Shown here: in pieces, positions 26,767-35,021 of the stretch
Numbering within the stretch: the stretch's first letter is position 1
How the letters are laid out: every line of letters starts with the position of its first letter
Origin: JAAZNO01 sp012798275
GTDB taxonomy: Bacteria > Chloroflexota > Anaerolineae > B4-G1 > SLSP01
NCBI GenBank assembly: GCA_035347995.1
Contig: DAOPQD010000001.1
Span: forward strand, 78,929-142,928
DNA length: 64,000 nucleotides
Direction: 5' to 3'
Translations under genes and position numbers: made by a program
The notes under the pieces: model-generated
Seen by the model: the letters and a program-made list of their open reading frames with translations, nothing else
The model's database searches: none
Told to the model about the DNA's origin: nothing

Positions 26767-27588
26767 TCACAGGAACAAGATCAGCGCGCTCATTCCTGCG
26801 GCGATGAGGAGGGCGACGGCGTCGCCGGCGCGAAAGTGTAACTCGGTCATCGAGGTGCGCCCCTTGCCGCTGTGATAGCCCCGCGCTTCCATCGCCAGCG
26901 CCAGCGCCTCGGCCCGTTGCAGGCTGTTGAGGAAGAGCGGCACGAGTAACGGCAGGGTCTGACGTACCCGTTGCAGGATGCTGGTCTTGCCCGTGCCCCA
27001 TTCCGCGCCGCGAGAGGCCTGCGCCTTGGCGATGCGTTCAGCCTCCAGCGCCAGGAGCGGCAGAAAACGCAAGGTTACCTGCGCCATGAGGACGAGGTCC
27101 TGCGTGGGCAGGCCGAGGGTGGTGAAGGGCCGCAACAACGTCTCGAGGCCGTGGACGAACTCCGAGGTGGAGATGATGGCCGATGTGAGGCTGATGAGCA
27201 AAATCAAGGCGATGAAACGCGCGATGATGATGACGCCCGCCAGTACGTCTTGCGCCGAGACTTGCAGGGGTCCCAGGCTTACCAGCGCGGGGACATCGGC
27301 GGCCTGCGGCCCGATCAACATCTGCAACACGGCGAGGAATAAGATGAAGGGCAGTGGCGCGAGCAATCCGCGCAGGGCGTAGTTCAGCGGGACGCGGGCG
27401 AACAGCAGCGCCGCCAACGCGATCCCCAGGGCCAGGCCCAGCCCCTGGAGGTGCCGCGCGGCAGTGATGGCGATCAGCAGGCAGGCCCCGCTCAACAATC
27501 GCGTGCGCGGGTCGAGCCGGTGCAGCGGCGAGCCTGTCGCCAGGTATTGGCCGATGGTGACGTAACGCTGAAACTCGAAGTCAGGCAC
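26767..27588 (-). CDS. ecfT: energy-coupling factor transporter transmembrane protein
   Basis: A 273-residue membrane protein that couples the EcfA ATPases to a substrate-binding S component in vitamin uptake. It has about five hydrophobic segments and, near residues 180-230, the cytoplasmic coupling helices with AQASRGAE and ALAMEARGYHSGKG, matching the two Ala-Arg-Gly motifs that dock onto the ATPases. The start ATG overlaps the end of ecfA by 8 bases. The S component is encoded divergently at 29490. Confidence 0.93.
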   Translation of the reverse strand: MPDFEFQRYVTIGQYLATGSPLHRLDPRTRLLSGACLLIAITAARHLQGLGLALGIALAALLFARVPLNYALRGLLAPLPFILFLAVLQMLIGPQAADVPALVSLGPLQVSAQDVLAGVIIIARFIALILLISLTSAIISTSEFVHGLETLLRPFTTLGLPTQDLVLMAQVTLRFLPLLALEAERIAKAQASRGAEWGTGKTSILQRVRQTLPLLVPLFLNSLQRAEALALAMEARGYHSGKGRTSMTELHFRAGDAVALLIAAGMSALILFL

Positions 27589-29302
27589 GAGGGATGAGCT
27601 CCTCCAATTGAGCTGCGAGAGCTTCCGCGGTCAGCACGCCGGGCGAGAGGGGCCAGCCGCGCGCGCGCAGCGCGCTGGCAATTTCCGCAACGGCGGGCAG
27701 ACCCAGCCCCAGCGTGCGCAACTGTCCTTCATGGGAAAAGACCTCCACCGCTGGGCCGCTCAGGAGGCTGCGGCCGTCTTCCATCACCGTCAGCGTCTCC
27801 GCCAGCCGCGCCAGGTCTTCCATGCGATGGGAGGAAGTCACCAACGTCATGCCGGCGCCGCGGAATGTCTGCAGATGCGTCAGCAGCTCGCGCCGGGAGA
27901 GGGGGTCGAGCCCGGCGGTCGGCTCGTCGAGCAGCAAAATGGCGGGCTGAAGCGCGAGAACCGCGGCCAGGGCCACTTTGCGGCGTTCCCCGCCGCTCAG
28001 CGCGAAGGTCAGACGATCCTTGAAGGCGTTAAAGTCGAGGCCGACCAGCTCCATGGCCCACCGCACGCGCTCGCGCAGAGCCTGGCCCTCCAGCCCCTGC
28101 AGCCGCGGCCCGAAGGCAATTTCATCCCCGACGTACTGTTCGAAGATTTGCAGCTCCGGCATCTGGAATGCCAGCCCGGCGGTGCGACGGACGGCCCGCA
28201 GGTCCAGGCGCGGGTCGTTGAGGTCGAATTCGCCGATGCGCACGCGGCCTTCCTGCGGACGCAGCAAGCCGTTAAGATGCTGCAGCAGCGTGGATTTTCC
28301 TGAGCCTGTCGCGCCGAGTAAGCCATGCGCTCCATGGTCGGGGATGCTCAGGGTCACATTGCGCAGCGCGCGGTGTTCGAGGGGCGTGCCCTTGAGGTAG
28401 ACGTGGCCTAGTGCCTCGACCTCGATCAGCTCGGGGCCGACGACGTGCGGTTCTGGCGGGGGCGGGGGCGGCGCCGGCGTCGCGGTGACCCGATGCGGCA
28501 GCGCATCGAGGGCGCTGGTCAGCGCGGGGGCGGTGAGCAGATTCGGCGGCAGGGCCGGGAAACTCTGGCGCAGGCGACGGCTCAGCAGCGCGATGGGGGG
28601 CAGTTCCAGGCTGAGTGTGTGCAGCGTGTCCTCGTCGGCGAAGACCTCTGACGGTGGGCCATCGAGAGCCACGCGGCCGCGATCCATCACGATCACGCGC
28701 CCGGCATCGGTGGCCTCGTCCATGAAGTGTGTGATGGTGATGACAGTGACGCCTTCCGCGTGCAGCTGCGCCATCATCAGCCGGACGGTGCGCCGCCCGG
28801 CGGGGTCGAGCATCGCAGTGGCCTCGTCGAAGACGATGCAGCGCGGTTGCACGGCGAGCACACCGGCTAACGCCGCGCGCTGCATCTGTCCTGCCGAGAG
28901 GTGATGGGGCGGGCGCAGGCGCACTTCCCAGAGACCGACCGTCTCCAGAGCCTGGCGCACTCGCGCGCGGATTTCATCGGGCGGCAAGCCCATGTTTTCG
29001 GGGCCGAAGGCGACATCTTCCTCGATAGTCGCGGCGATGATCTGATCATCGGGGCGTTGGAAGACCATGCCTACCGTCTGACGGATGGCGAGACGATGCG
29101 TGCGCTCGCGGGTGTCCATCCCGGCGATGGCAACTGTCCCGGCGGTGGGGATTAGCAGGGCGTTGAGGTGGCGCGCGAGCGTGGACTTGCCGGAGCCGTT
29201 CGCCCCAACGATGGCGACATATTCGCCGGCTTCGATGCGAAGCGTGACGCCGTCGAGCGCGGGAGGTGTGTTGGGGTCAGGCGCGGCGTAAGTAAAACGC
29301 AC
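27581..29302 (-). CDS. fused double energy-coupling factor ATPase (EcfA1-EcfA2)
   Basis: A cytoplasmic protein of at least 573 residues with two complete ABC domains: Walker A GANGSGKST near residue 33 and GATGSGKST near 330; signatures LSAGQMQRAAL near 135 and LSGGERRKVAL near 430; Walker B CIVFDEAT and ILLLDEPT. It powers the ECF transporter with EcfT. The listed GTG start truncates the first beta strand. The upstream in-frame codons read ALIEFHD, preceded by an ACG at 29326-29324 that stands 6 bases after AGGAGG. The real start is therefore probably 29326, with ACG in place of ATG. A consensus promoter lies upstream (29371-29399). Confidence 0.92.
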   Translation of the reverse strand: MRFTYAAPDPNTPPALDGVTLRIEAGEYVAIVGANGSGKSTLARHLNALLIPTAGTVAIAGMDTRERTHRLAIRQTVGMVFQRPDDQIIAATIEEDVAFGPENMGLPPDEIRARVRQALETVGLWEVRLRPPHHLSAGQMQRAALAGVLAVQPRCIVFDEATAMLDPAGRRTVRLMMAQLHAEGVTVITITHFMDEATDAGRVIVMDRGRVALDGPPSEVFADEDTLHTLSLELPPIALLSRRLRQSFPALPPNLLTAPALTSALDALPHRVTATPAPPPPPPEPHVVGPELIEVEALGHVYLKGTPLEHRALRNVTLSIPDHGAHGLLGATGSGKSTLLQHLNGLLRPQEGRVRIGEFDLNDPRLDLRAVRRTAGLAFQMPELQIFEQYVGDEIAFGPRLQGLEGQALRERVRWAMELVGLDFNAFKDRLTFALSGGERRKVALAAVLALQPAILLLDEPTAGLDPLSRRELLTHLQTFRGAGMTLVTSSHRMEDLARLAETLTVMEDGRSLLSGPAVEVFSHEGQLRTLGLGLPAVAEIASALRARGWPLSPGVLTAEALAAQLEELIPRA

Positions 29303-29370
29303 GTCATGAAATTCGATGAGCGCCGTCGTGCACCTCCTGCTCTCTGAAATGGATCGGCCTTGCAGGCCGC

Positions 29371-29399
29371 ATTATAACCTTGGTGAGGGGGAGTGTCAA
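29371..29399 (-). promoter_or_regulatory. perfect-consensus promoter for ecfA-ecfT
   Basis: Minus strand TTGACA (29399-29394), a 17-bp spacer and TATAAT (29376-29371): both hexamers and the spacing are ideal. The -35 box overlaps that of the divergent promoter at 29393-29420. Confidence 0.88.
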
Positions 29400-29420
29400 A
29401 GCGGCGCTTCGCGGTATAAT
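29393..29420 (+). promoter_or_regulatory. divergent promoter for the ECF S component
   Basis: GTGTCA (29393-29398, four of six matches), a 16-bp spacer and perfect TATAAT (29415-29420). The two divergent -35 boxes occupy the same bases, so the promoters should compete. Confidence 0.6.
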
Positions 29421-29432
29421 AGCCGTGGCAAA

Positions 29433-29464
29433 GACGTGGGGACGTGCGAACGTGGGCACGTGTT
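29433..29464 (+). repeat. 8-bp tandem array, GTGCGAAC family, four units
   Basis: Units in register: GACGTGGG, GACGTGCG, AACGTGGG, CACGTGTT. It lies a few bases after the predicted transcription start, inside the 5' leader of the ECF S-component gene. Confidence 0.75.
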
Positions 29465-29489
29465 TATTTTTGAAGGAGGAGGTATTCAA

Positions 29490-30047
29490 ATGCAGGAGTC
29501 GCGTACGCGGAAAGTTGTGATTGCCGGGGTCCTGGGGGCGATAGCCGCTTTTCTCGGTTGGACACATTGGGGTTTCATCCCCTGGTTTAGCGGCGCTTCG
29601 CTGACGATCATGCACGTGCCGGTCATCATCGGCGCGGTGTTGGAAGGGCCGGTGGTGGGCACCGCTGTGGGCCTGATTTTTGGCTTGTTCAGCATGTTGC
29701 AGGCGGCGATCGCGCCCTCGGGGCCGACCGACGTGTGGTTCACCAATCCGGTGCTTGCGGTGTTGCCCCGGCTCTTTATCGGCCCGGTGGCGTGGCTGGT
29801 GTGGCGCGCGTTGCAGCGCTGGCCGGCCGCCGGCCTGATCGGCGCAGGGATCGCCGGGAGCCTCACGAACACGGTGCTGGTCCTGGGCGTCATTGGCCTG
29901 TTGGGATACGTGCCCTGGGCGGCGTTGCCCCCGATCGTCCTGGCGAACGGCCTGCCGGAGGCGGCGGCTGCGGCGGTCATTACCCTGGTTGTGGTGGCCG
30001 CGTGGCGCCGCATTGAAATCGGCAGGCGTAAAGGCGCCAATCTCTAG
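29490..30047 (+). CDS. ECF transporter S component, possibly for pantothenate
   Basis: A 185-residue membrane protein with about six hydrophobic segments. The N-terminal half reads GFIPWF then SLTIMHVPVIIGAVLEGP and LIFGLFSML, a pattern shared by the PanT-like branch of ECF S components, which bind the vitamin and dock to EcfT/EcfA. The ATG at 29490 follows a strong GGAGGAGG. The gene is divergent from ecfA-ecfT, and the next plus-strand gene is coaX (type III pantothenate kinase), which supports pantothenate as substrate. That link is contextual only; folate or other vitamins remain possible. Confidence 0.8.
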   Translation: MQESRTRKVVIAGVLGAIAAFLGWTHWGFIPWFSGASLTIMHVPVIIGAVLEGPVVGTAVGLIFGLFSMLQAAIAPSGPTDVWFTNPVLAVLPRLFIGPVAWLVWRALQRWPAAGLIGAGIAGSLTNTVLVLGVIGLLGYVPWAALPPIVLANGLPEAAAAAVITLVVVAAWRRIEIGRRKGANL

Positions 30048-30054
30048 CACAAAA

Positions 30055-30490
30055 AATGTGGATTGTGAGCCGTGAATCGTAAGCGGAGATTGCAACGGCT
30101 CGCCAGTTCGGCTGGGGACGGAATTCCTGGCCTGGCAGGAGTCAACCGCGCTGCTGAAGTTTAAAAAATAATCCGGTAATAAACGGGATTTTCCCCATTC
30201 CCCCCCCGGCCTCCCTCCACCGGGGGAAGGGGGGGAGAAAAAATAAAGGTTTTTTGCAGGCGGGCGCCGCCCGCCTGCAAAATCCCACAAAAAAGTTCCC
30301 CTTTCCCCCGCGTGCGCGGGGGGAAGCCAACCGCGCTGAAGCGCGCTGTTTAGGGAGCTCGCTTCAGCGAACTGGACCTGTCAGACCCGAAATTCATTCC
30401 GGGGCAGCTTGAGGGCAGCCTGAAGTTTGCATTACTTTTCTGATCCGTGAAATCCGTGGCCATCTGTGAGCCATTTTCCGAGGAGACGTT
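30055..30490 (+). repeat. 446-bp gene-free gap filled with repeat modules
   Basis: Contents in order: about four GTGAGCC-type heptamers (30059-30086); a fragment of the 109-bp family (about 30110-30165); a GC-hairpin block with GCAGGCGGGC-GCC-GCCCGCCTGC (about 30207-30325) matching 63815-63945; another CCGCGCTGAAGCGCG core (about 30333); and a degenerate copy of the 109-bp element's tail ending CCATTTTCCGAGGAG (about 30440-30485), which supplies the coaX ribosome binding site. No gene is seen. Confidence 0.75.
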
Positions 30491-30493
30491 TCT

Positions 30494-31285
30494 ATGCTTT
30501 TGGCGGTAGACATCGGCAACACCAACATCGTCTTCGCCGCGCATGACGGCGAGTCGTGGATCCATCACTGGCGCGTGCAGACGGTCAAGGAGAAGATGCC
30601 CGACGAGTACGGGCTGCTCTTCCATGCTTTTCTGCGCGAGGCGGCCTTCGACACGGTGGAATTCGAGCAGGTGGTCCTGGGCAGCGTCGTGCCGCCCGTC
30701 ACGTGGAAGATCGAGCAGATGTTGCAGAAGCAGACGGGGCGCACGCCGTTGGTCATCAGCCATCTCGTGGAGACGGGGTTGACGTTCCGGGTGAAGAATC
30801 CGGCGGAAGTGGGCGCCGATTTGATCGCCGACGCCGTCGCGGCCTATGCTCGCTTCGGCGGCGCGTGCATCTCCGTGGATTTCGGCACGGCGACGACGTT
30901 TGTGGCGGTGTCGGACCGCGCGGAATTCCTCGGCGTGGCGATTGCGCCGGGCGCCAATCTGATGGCGGCTTCGCTGGCCGGCGGCACCTCACAGCTGCCG
31001 CAGATCGCGCTGGAGCTGCCCGAGTCCGCCATCGGCACCGACACCGTCTCGGCGTTGAGCGCCGGCATCATGGTGGGGTATCTGGGCCTGATTGAGCGCC
31101 TCATCACCCGCATCCGGCAGGAGATGGCGGAGCGGGGAATTGCCGGGCCGATTCCGGTCGTCGCTACCGGCGGCCTGGGGCCATTCATCGCGCCGTTGAC
31201 GGCGTGCTTCGAGGTCTATGATCCCTGGCACACGCTCAACGGGATGCGTTTGATCGCTCTGCGGAATGCCAGGAGCCGGGAGTAG
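30494..31285 (+). CDS. coaX: type III pantothenate kinase
   Basis: A 263-residue cytosolic kinase catalysing ATP-dependent phosphorylation of pantothenate, the first committed step of CoA synthesis. The ASKHA-fold motifs are present: LLAVDIGNTNIVFAAHD at the N-terminus (Asp 5 catalytic), the GADLIADAVAA stretch near residue 98, DFGTATTF near residue 128, and VVATGGLGPFI near the C-terminus. Length is typical. GAGGAGACG precedes the ATG. It follows a vitamin ECF S component, suggesting uptake and activation of pantothenate in one locus, and precedes metH by 80 bp. Confidence 0.95.
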   Translation: MLLAVDIGNTNIVFAAHDGESWIHHWRVQTVKEKMPDEYGLLFHAFLREAAFDTVEFEQVVLGSVVPPVTWKIEQMLQKQTGRTPLVISHLVETGLTFRVKNPAEVGADLIADAVAAYARFGGACISVDFGTATTFVAVSDRAEFLGVAIAPGANLMAASLAGGTSQLPQIALELPESAIGTDTVSALSAGIMVGYLGLIERLITRIRQEMAERGIAGPIPVVATGGLGPFIAPLTACFEVYDPWHTLNGMRLIALRNARSRE

Positions 31286-31365
31286 TAAGCGGTGAGCGCT
31301 GAGAAGTTCACGGCTCACCATTCACAACCCACAACCCACAATTTATTCATCCTGGAGACTGACGA

Positions 31366-34300
31366 ATGCCTGATCCCTTTGCGATGCCTTTCACCCGGCG
31401 AGGATATCTCGATGCGTTGGAGGATCATGTCGTCCTCTTCGACGGCGCGACCGGCACCTACCTGGCGCGGACGCCGTTGCAGGCGGCGGATTTTGGGGGG
31501 CCGCGCACCGAGGGCCTGAACGAGATGCTGTTGTTGCATCGCCCGGAGCTCGTCGAGGCGACGCACCGGGCGTATTTCGCGGCCGGCGCTGAGGCGGTGG
31601 AGACAAATTCCTTCCGCGCCAATCGGCTGACGCTGGCGGAGTTTGGCGTGGCGGACCTGGTCATGGAGCTCAACCGGCGCGCTGCACAGCTGGCACGCGG
31701 CGTTGCCGACGGGGTCGCGGCGGAAACGGGGACGCCGCGCTTCGTGGCGGGGTCCCTCGGGCCGACGGGACGGCTCCTTTCTCTGGAAGAGGGTGCGGCG
31801 ACGAGCTTCGACCTGCTGGTGGACGTCTACGCTGAGGCGGCGCAAGGCCTGCTCGAGGGCGGGGTGGACGTGGTGCTGCTCGAGACGCAGCAGGATCTCC
31901 TCGAACTCAAGGCCGCGATCCAGGGCGTCTGGCGCGCGTTCCGACGCCTGGGTCTGCGGGTGCCATTGCAGGCGCAGGTGACGCTCGACGCGAGCGGCAG
32001 GCTGCTGACCGGCCCGGACATCGCCGCGGCGGCGGTGACGCTCGCCGCGTTGCCCGTGGACGTGCTCGGCATGAATTGTTCGACCGGCCCGGAGGAAATG
32101 CGCGACGCCGTCCGGCGGCTGGCCGTGCTCAGCCCCCGGCCCATCTGTGTGATGCCCAACGCCGGGATGCCGGAGAACGTCGGCGGGAAGGCAGTGTACA
32201 CGCTGGCACCGGAGATCTTCGCCTCGGCGATGGTGGAGTTTGTGGCGTGGGGTGTCCGCGCGGTAGGCGGTTGCTGTGGAACCGGCCCGGAGCACATCGC
32301 GGCGCTGCGTCAGGCGTTGGCAGGCGGAGCGGCAGGGCAGAGGAGTGGCGGAGCCGATAAGATAGGGTTTGATGGCGCTGCCGCTTTGCCCTATCTCGCC
32401 AGCGGCGTGCAGGCGGTGGCGTTGCAGCAGGAGCCGCGTCCGTTGCTCGTCGGAGAGCGCATCAACACGCAGGGGTCCAAGGCCGCGCGCACCCTCGTGC
32501 TCGAGGAGCGCTATCCCGCCCTGGTGACGCTGGCCGAGGAGCAGGTGAACGCGGGCGCGCACGTCCTCGACGTGTGCGTGGCGCTGACGGAGCGCGCTGA
32601 CGAGGCTGAGACGATGGCGCATGTCGTGTCGCTGCTGGCGCGCAACACGCCGGCGCCGTTGATGTTGGACACGACCGATCTGGCGGTGATGCGGGCGGCG
32701 TTGCAACGCTATCCCGGTCGGGCGATCCTCAACTCCGTGAACCTCGAGGGCGGTGAGGCGCGGGCGCGGGAGATCCTCACCCTTGCGCGGGAGTTCGGCG
32801 CGGCGTTGATCGCGTTGACGATAGACGAGGCGGGCATGGCGAAAACTGCTGAACGCAAGCTCGCCGTGGCCAGGCGTCTGTACGCCCTCGCCGTGGACGA
32901 AATCGGCCTGCCGCCGCACGCGCTGATCTTTGATCCGCTCACCTTCACCCTGGCGACGGGGGATCCGGAGAGCGCGGGCGCGGCGTTCGAAACGCTGACG
33001 GCGGTGCGGCGTCTGAAGGCGGAATTGCCCGGCGCGCTCACCAACCTGGGCGTCAGCAACGTCTCTTACGGGCTGCGTCCCGCCGCGCGACGGGTGCTCA
33101 ACAGCGTGTTCCTCTTCCGCGCTGTGGAAGCGGGCCTCGACGTCGCTATCGTCAATCCGGCGCAGATCACGCCCTATGCCGATATTCCGTGGGCCGAACG
33201 CGCTCTGGCGGATGAGGTGATCTTCAACCGTCGCCCGGCGGCGCTGGCGGAGTTCATCGCGGCTTTCGAGGGCGAACGCGCCGCGGCGGCTGTGGAGTCC
33301 ATCCCCCAGGATCCCGCCGCGCAGCTCTACGAGGCGGTGTTGCGCCGTCGCCGTGAGGGCGTGGAGGCGTTGGTGGAAGCTTGCCTGGCGACGCATCCGC
33401 CGCTGGAAGTGCTGAACGGCATTCTCCTGCCGGCGATGAAGGAGGTGGGGGACCGTTTCGGCGCGGGGGAGTTGATCCTGCCCTTCGTGTTGCAATCCGC
33501 CGAGGTGATGAAGGCCGCCGTCGCGCGGTTGGAGGGCGCGCTGGACCGCGCGGAGGGCGCCTCCAAGGGCGTGGTGGTGCTGGCGACCGTTTTCGGCGAT
33601 GTACATGACATCGGCAAGAACCTGGTGAAGACGATCCTCGTCAACAACGGCTATACCGTCCATGATTTGGGCAAGCAGGTGCCGGTGGACGTGATTCTCG
33701 ATCAGGCGGTGGCATGGGGGGCGGACGCCATCGGCCTGAGCGCGCTGCTCGTGGCCACGAGCCGGGAGATGGCGCGCGCGGTGGAGGAGCTGCAGCGGCG
33801 CGGACTGGAGATTCCGTTGTTGGTGGGGGGGGCGGCGATCAACCCGGCCTTCGCGCAGCGCATTGCCGTCCCCGAAGGCGGCGAACTCTATCGCGGCGGG
33901 GTCTATTACTGCAAGGACGCCTTCGAGGCGCTGCAGGTGTTGGAACACATCGTCCTCTTCAAGCCGGCGCCGGCGGAGCACGCGCACGGTGAAGAGCAGG
34001 GGAGCGGAGCAGCGGAGGAGCAGAGAGGCAGGGGAGCGGAGGTGCAAGGGAGTTGCGCTACTTGTGCGGGCTGTGGTTCGGCGCCTCTTCCCATTCCCCT
34101 CTCTTCCCATTCTCCCGTCACGCTTTCTCCCCCGTTCTGGGGCTACCGCACTCTCACGGAAATTCCCCGCGAGGAGCTCTTCGAGCTGCTGGATCGCAAA
34201 AGTCTCTATCGCGTGGGGTGGGGCGCGCGGGGGGCGACCGGCGCGGTGTGGGAGGCGTTGCAGGCTGAGTTCGAGGCACGGCTGGCGGAAATGTGGCCGG

Positions 34301-34866
34301 CGGCGTCGTATCTCCGTCCGCAGGCGCTCTACGGCTATTTTCCTGTCGCGTCGGAGGGCGAGACGTTGGTGGTTTATGATCCACGGGAGCCGGAGGCGCG
34401 GCGCGAGATTGCCCGTTTCACTTTCCCGCGGCTGAGGCGGGGCGAGGCGTGCCTGTGCCTGGCGGATTACTTCGCGCCGGTGACGAACGACGCGGTGGAC
34501 GTGGCAGCGTTCCAGGTGGTGACGGTGGGCGCGGGGGCGGCGGAGCGTTTCGGGGCGCTCGAGGCGAGTGGCGCGTACAGCGCCGCCTATTTCGTCCATG
34601 GGCTGGCGGCGCAGACCACCGAAGCGCTGGCGGAATGGATGCATCGTCGCATCCGCCGCGAGCTTGGATTGGCGGAGGGCCAGGGCAAGCGCTACTCCTG
34701 GGGCTATCCCGCCTGTCCCGACCTGGAGGGGCATCGGATCCTCTTTGGGCTGCTGCCGGCGGAGGCGGCGCTGGGGATGCGGCTTTCTGCGGCGGGGCAG
34801 CTCATCCCTGAGCACAGCACCGCCGCGATGGTCGTGCCTCATCCGGCGGCGCGGTACGTGCCTTAG
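31366..34866 (+). CDS. metH: cobalamin-dependent methionine synthase
   Basis: A 1,166-residue cytosolic enzyme transferring methyl from methyltetrahydrofolate to homocysteine through B12. Domains in order: homocysteine-binding barrel (residues 1-310; DGATGTYL near 25, zinc ligands in GMNCSTGP and GGCCGTGP); pterin-binding barrel (about 340-600); B12 cap and B12-binding domain (about 635-870) with the DVHDIGKNLV cobalt-ligand motif near 745; and reactivation domain (about 925-1166) with YSWGYPACPD near 1110. Between the last two lies a Gly/Glu/Ser/Pro-rich linker (about residues 875-925) partly encoded by seven copies of an 8-bp repeat. Both modules around it look intact. No B12 riboswitch is visible in the 80-bp upstream gap, which carries three CCCACAA-type heptamers. 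CTGGAGACT serves as ribosome binding site. Confidence 0.96.
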   Translation: MPDPFAMPFTRRGYLDALEDHVVLFDGATGTYLARTPLQAADFGGPRTEGLNEMLLLHRPELVEATHRAYFAAGAEAVETNSFRANRLTLAEFGVADLVMELNRRAAQLARGVADGVAAETGTPRFVAGSLGPTGRLLSLEEGAATSFDLLVDVYAEAAQGLLEGGVDVVLLETQQDLLELKAAIQGVWRAFRRLGLRVPLQAQVTLDASGRLLTGPDIAAAAVTLAALPVDVLGMNCSTGPEEMRDAVRRLAVLSPRPICVMPNAGMPENVGGKAVYTLAPEIFASAMVEFVAWGVRAVGGCCGTGPEHIAALRQALAGGAAGQRSGGADKIGFDGAAALPYLASGVQAVALQQEPRPLLVGERINTQGSKAARTLVLEERYPALVTLAEEQVNAGAHVLDVCVALTERADEAETMAHVVSLLARNTPAPLMLDTTDLAVMRAALQRYPGRAILNSVNLEGGEARAREILTLAREFGAALIALTIDEAGMAKTAERKLAVARRLYALAVDEIGLPPHALIFDPLTFTLATGDPESAGAAFETLTAVRRLKAELPGALTNLGVSNVSYGLRPAARRVLNSVFLFRAVEAGLDVAIVNPAQITPYADIPWAERALADEVIFNRRPAALAEFIAAFEGERAAAAVESIPQDPAAQLYEAVLRRRREGVEALVEACLATHPPLEVLNGILLPAMKEVGDRFGAGELILPFVLQSAEVMKAAVARLEGALDRAEGASKGVVVLATVFGDVHDIGKNLVKTILVNNGYTVHDLGKQVPVDVILDQAVAWGADAIGLSALLVATSREMARAVEELQRRGLEIPLLVGGAAINPAFAQRIAVPEGGELYRGGVYYCKDAFEALQVLEHIVLFKPAPAEHAHGEEQGSGAAEEQRGRGAEVQGSCATCAGCGSAPLPIPLSSHSPVTLSPPFWGYRTLTEIPREELFELLDRKSLYRVGWGARGATGAVWEALQAEFEARLAEMWPAASYLRPQALYGYFPVASEGETLVVYDPREPEARREIARFTFPRLRRGEACLCLADYFAPVTNDAVDVAAFQVVTVGAGAAERFGALEASGAYSAAYFVHGLAAQTTEALAEWMHRRIRRELGLAEGQGKRYSWGYPACPDLEGHRILFGLLPAEAALGMRLSAAGQLIPEHSTAAMVVPHPAARYVP
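33996..34051 (+). repeat. 8-bp tandem array, GCAGGGGA family, seven units, inside metH
   Basis: Units in register: GCAGGGGA, GCGGAGCA, GCGGAGGA, GCAGAGAG, GCAGGGGA, GCGGAGGT, GCAAGGGA. The array is read in frame as part of the linker before the reactivation domain. It is the same family and unit number as the arrays at 39181-39236 and 46411-46466. Confidence 0.85.
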
Positions 34867-34924
34867 GTCGAGGATTTTCCCCCGGTTGAAGTCGAATCGG
34901 CCCGATTGGGGGAAGTTCCATTCT

Positions 34925-34953
34925 TGTCAAATTCTTCTTCTCATGCTATACTG
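34925..34953 (+). promoter_or_regulatory. promoter of ppk2
   Basis: TTGTCA (34925-34930), a 17-bp spacer and TATACT (34948-34953), in an AT-rich stretch just after metH. The leader to the ppk2 ATG would be about 180 nt and consists of repeat modules. Confidence 0.65.
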
Positions 34954-34956
34954 GTG

Positions 34957-34988
34957 AATGTGGGAAGGTGTGAAGGTGCGAACGTAAG
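34957..34988 (+). repeat. 8-bp tandem array, GTGCGAAC family, four units
   Basis: Units: GAATGTGG, GAAGGTGT, GAAGGTGC, GAACGTAA. The array begins at about the predicted transcription start of ppk2, the same position relative to the promoter as the array at 29433. Confidence 0.72.
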
Positions 34989-35021
34989 AGCAGCGACGGC
35001 GACGGCTCACCGGTTCGACAC

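Noticed and set aside
31286..31365. Cobalamin or SAM riboswitch before metH
   Set aside because: The gap is only 80 bp and consists of short heptamers (CCCACAA type) with no conserved B12-box or SAM-I core.
31315..34842. 1,175-codon open frame on the minus strand opposite metH
   Set aside because: Composition is Arg/His/Gln-rich with no motifs, and it is exactly antisense to metH. Long antisense frames are expected in GC-rich genes.
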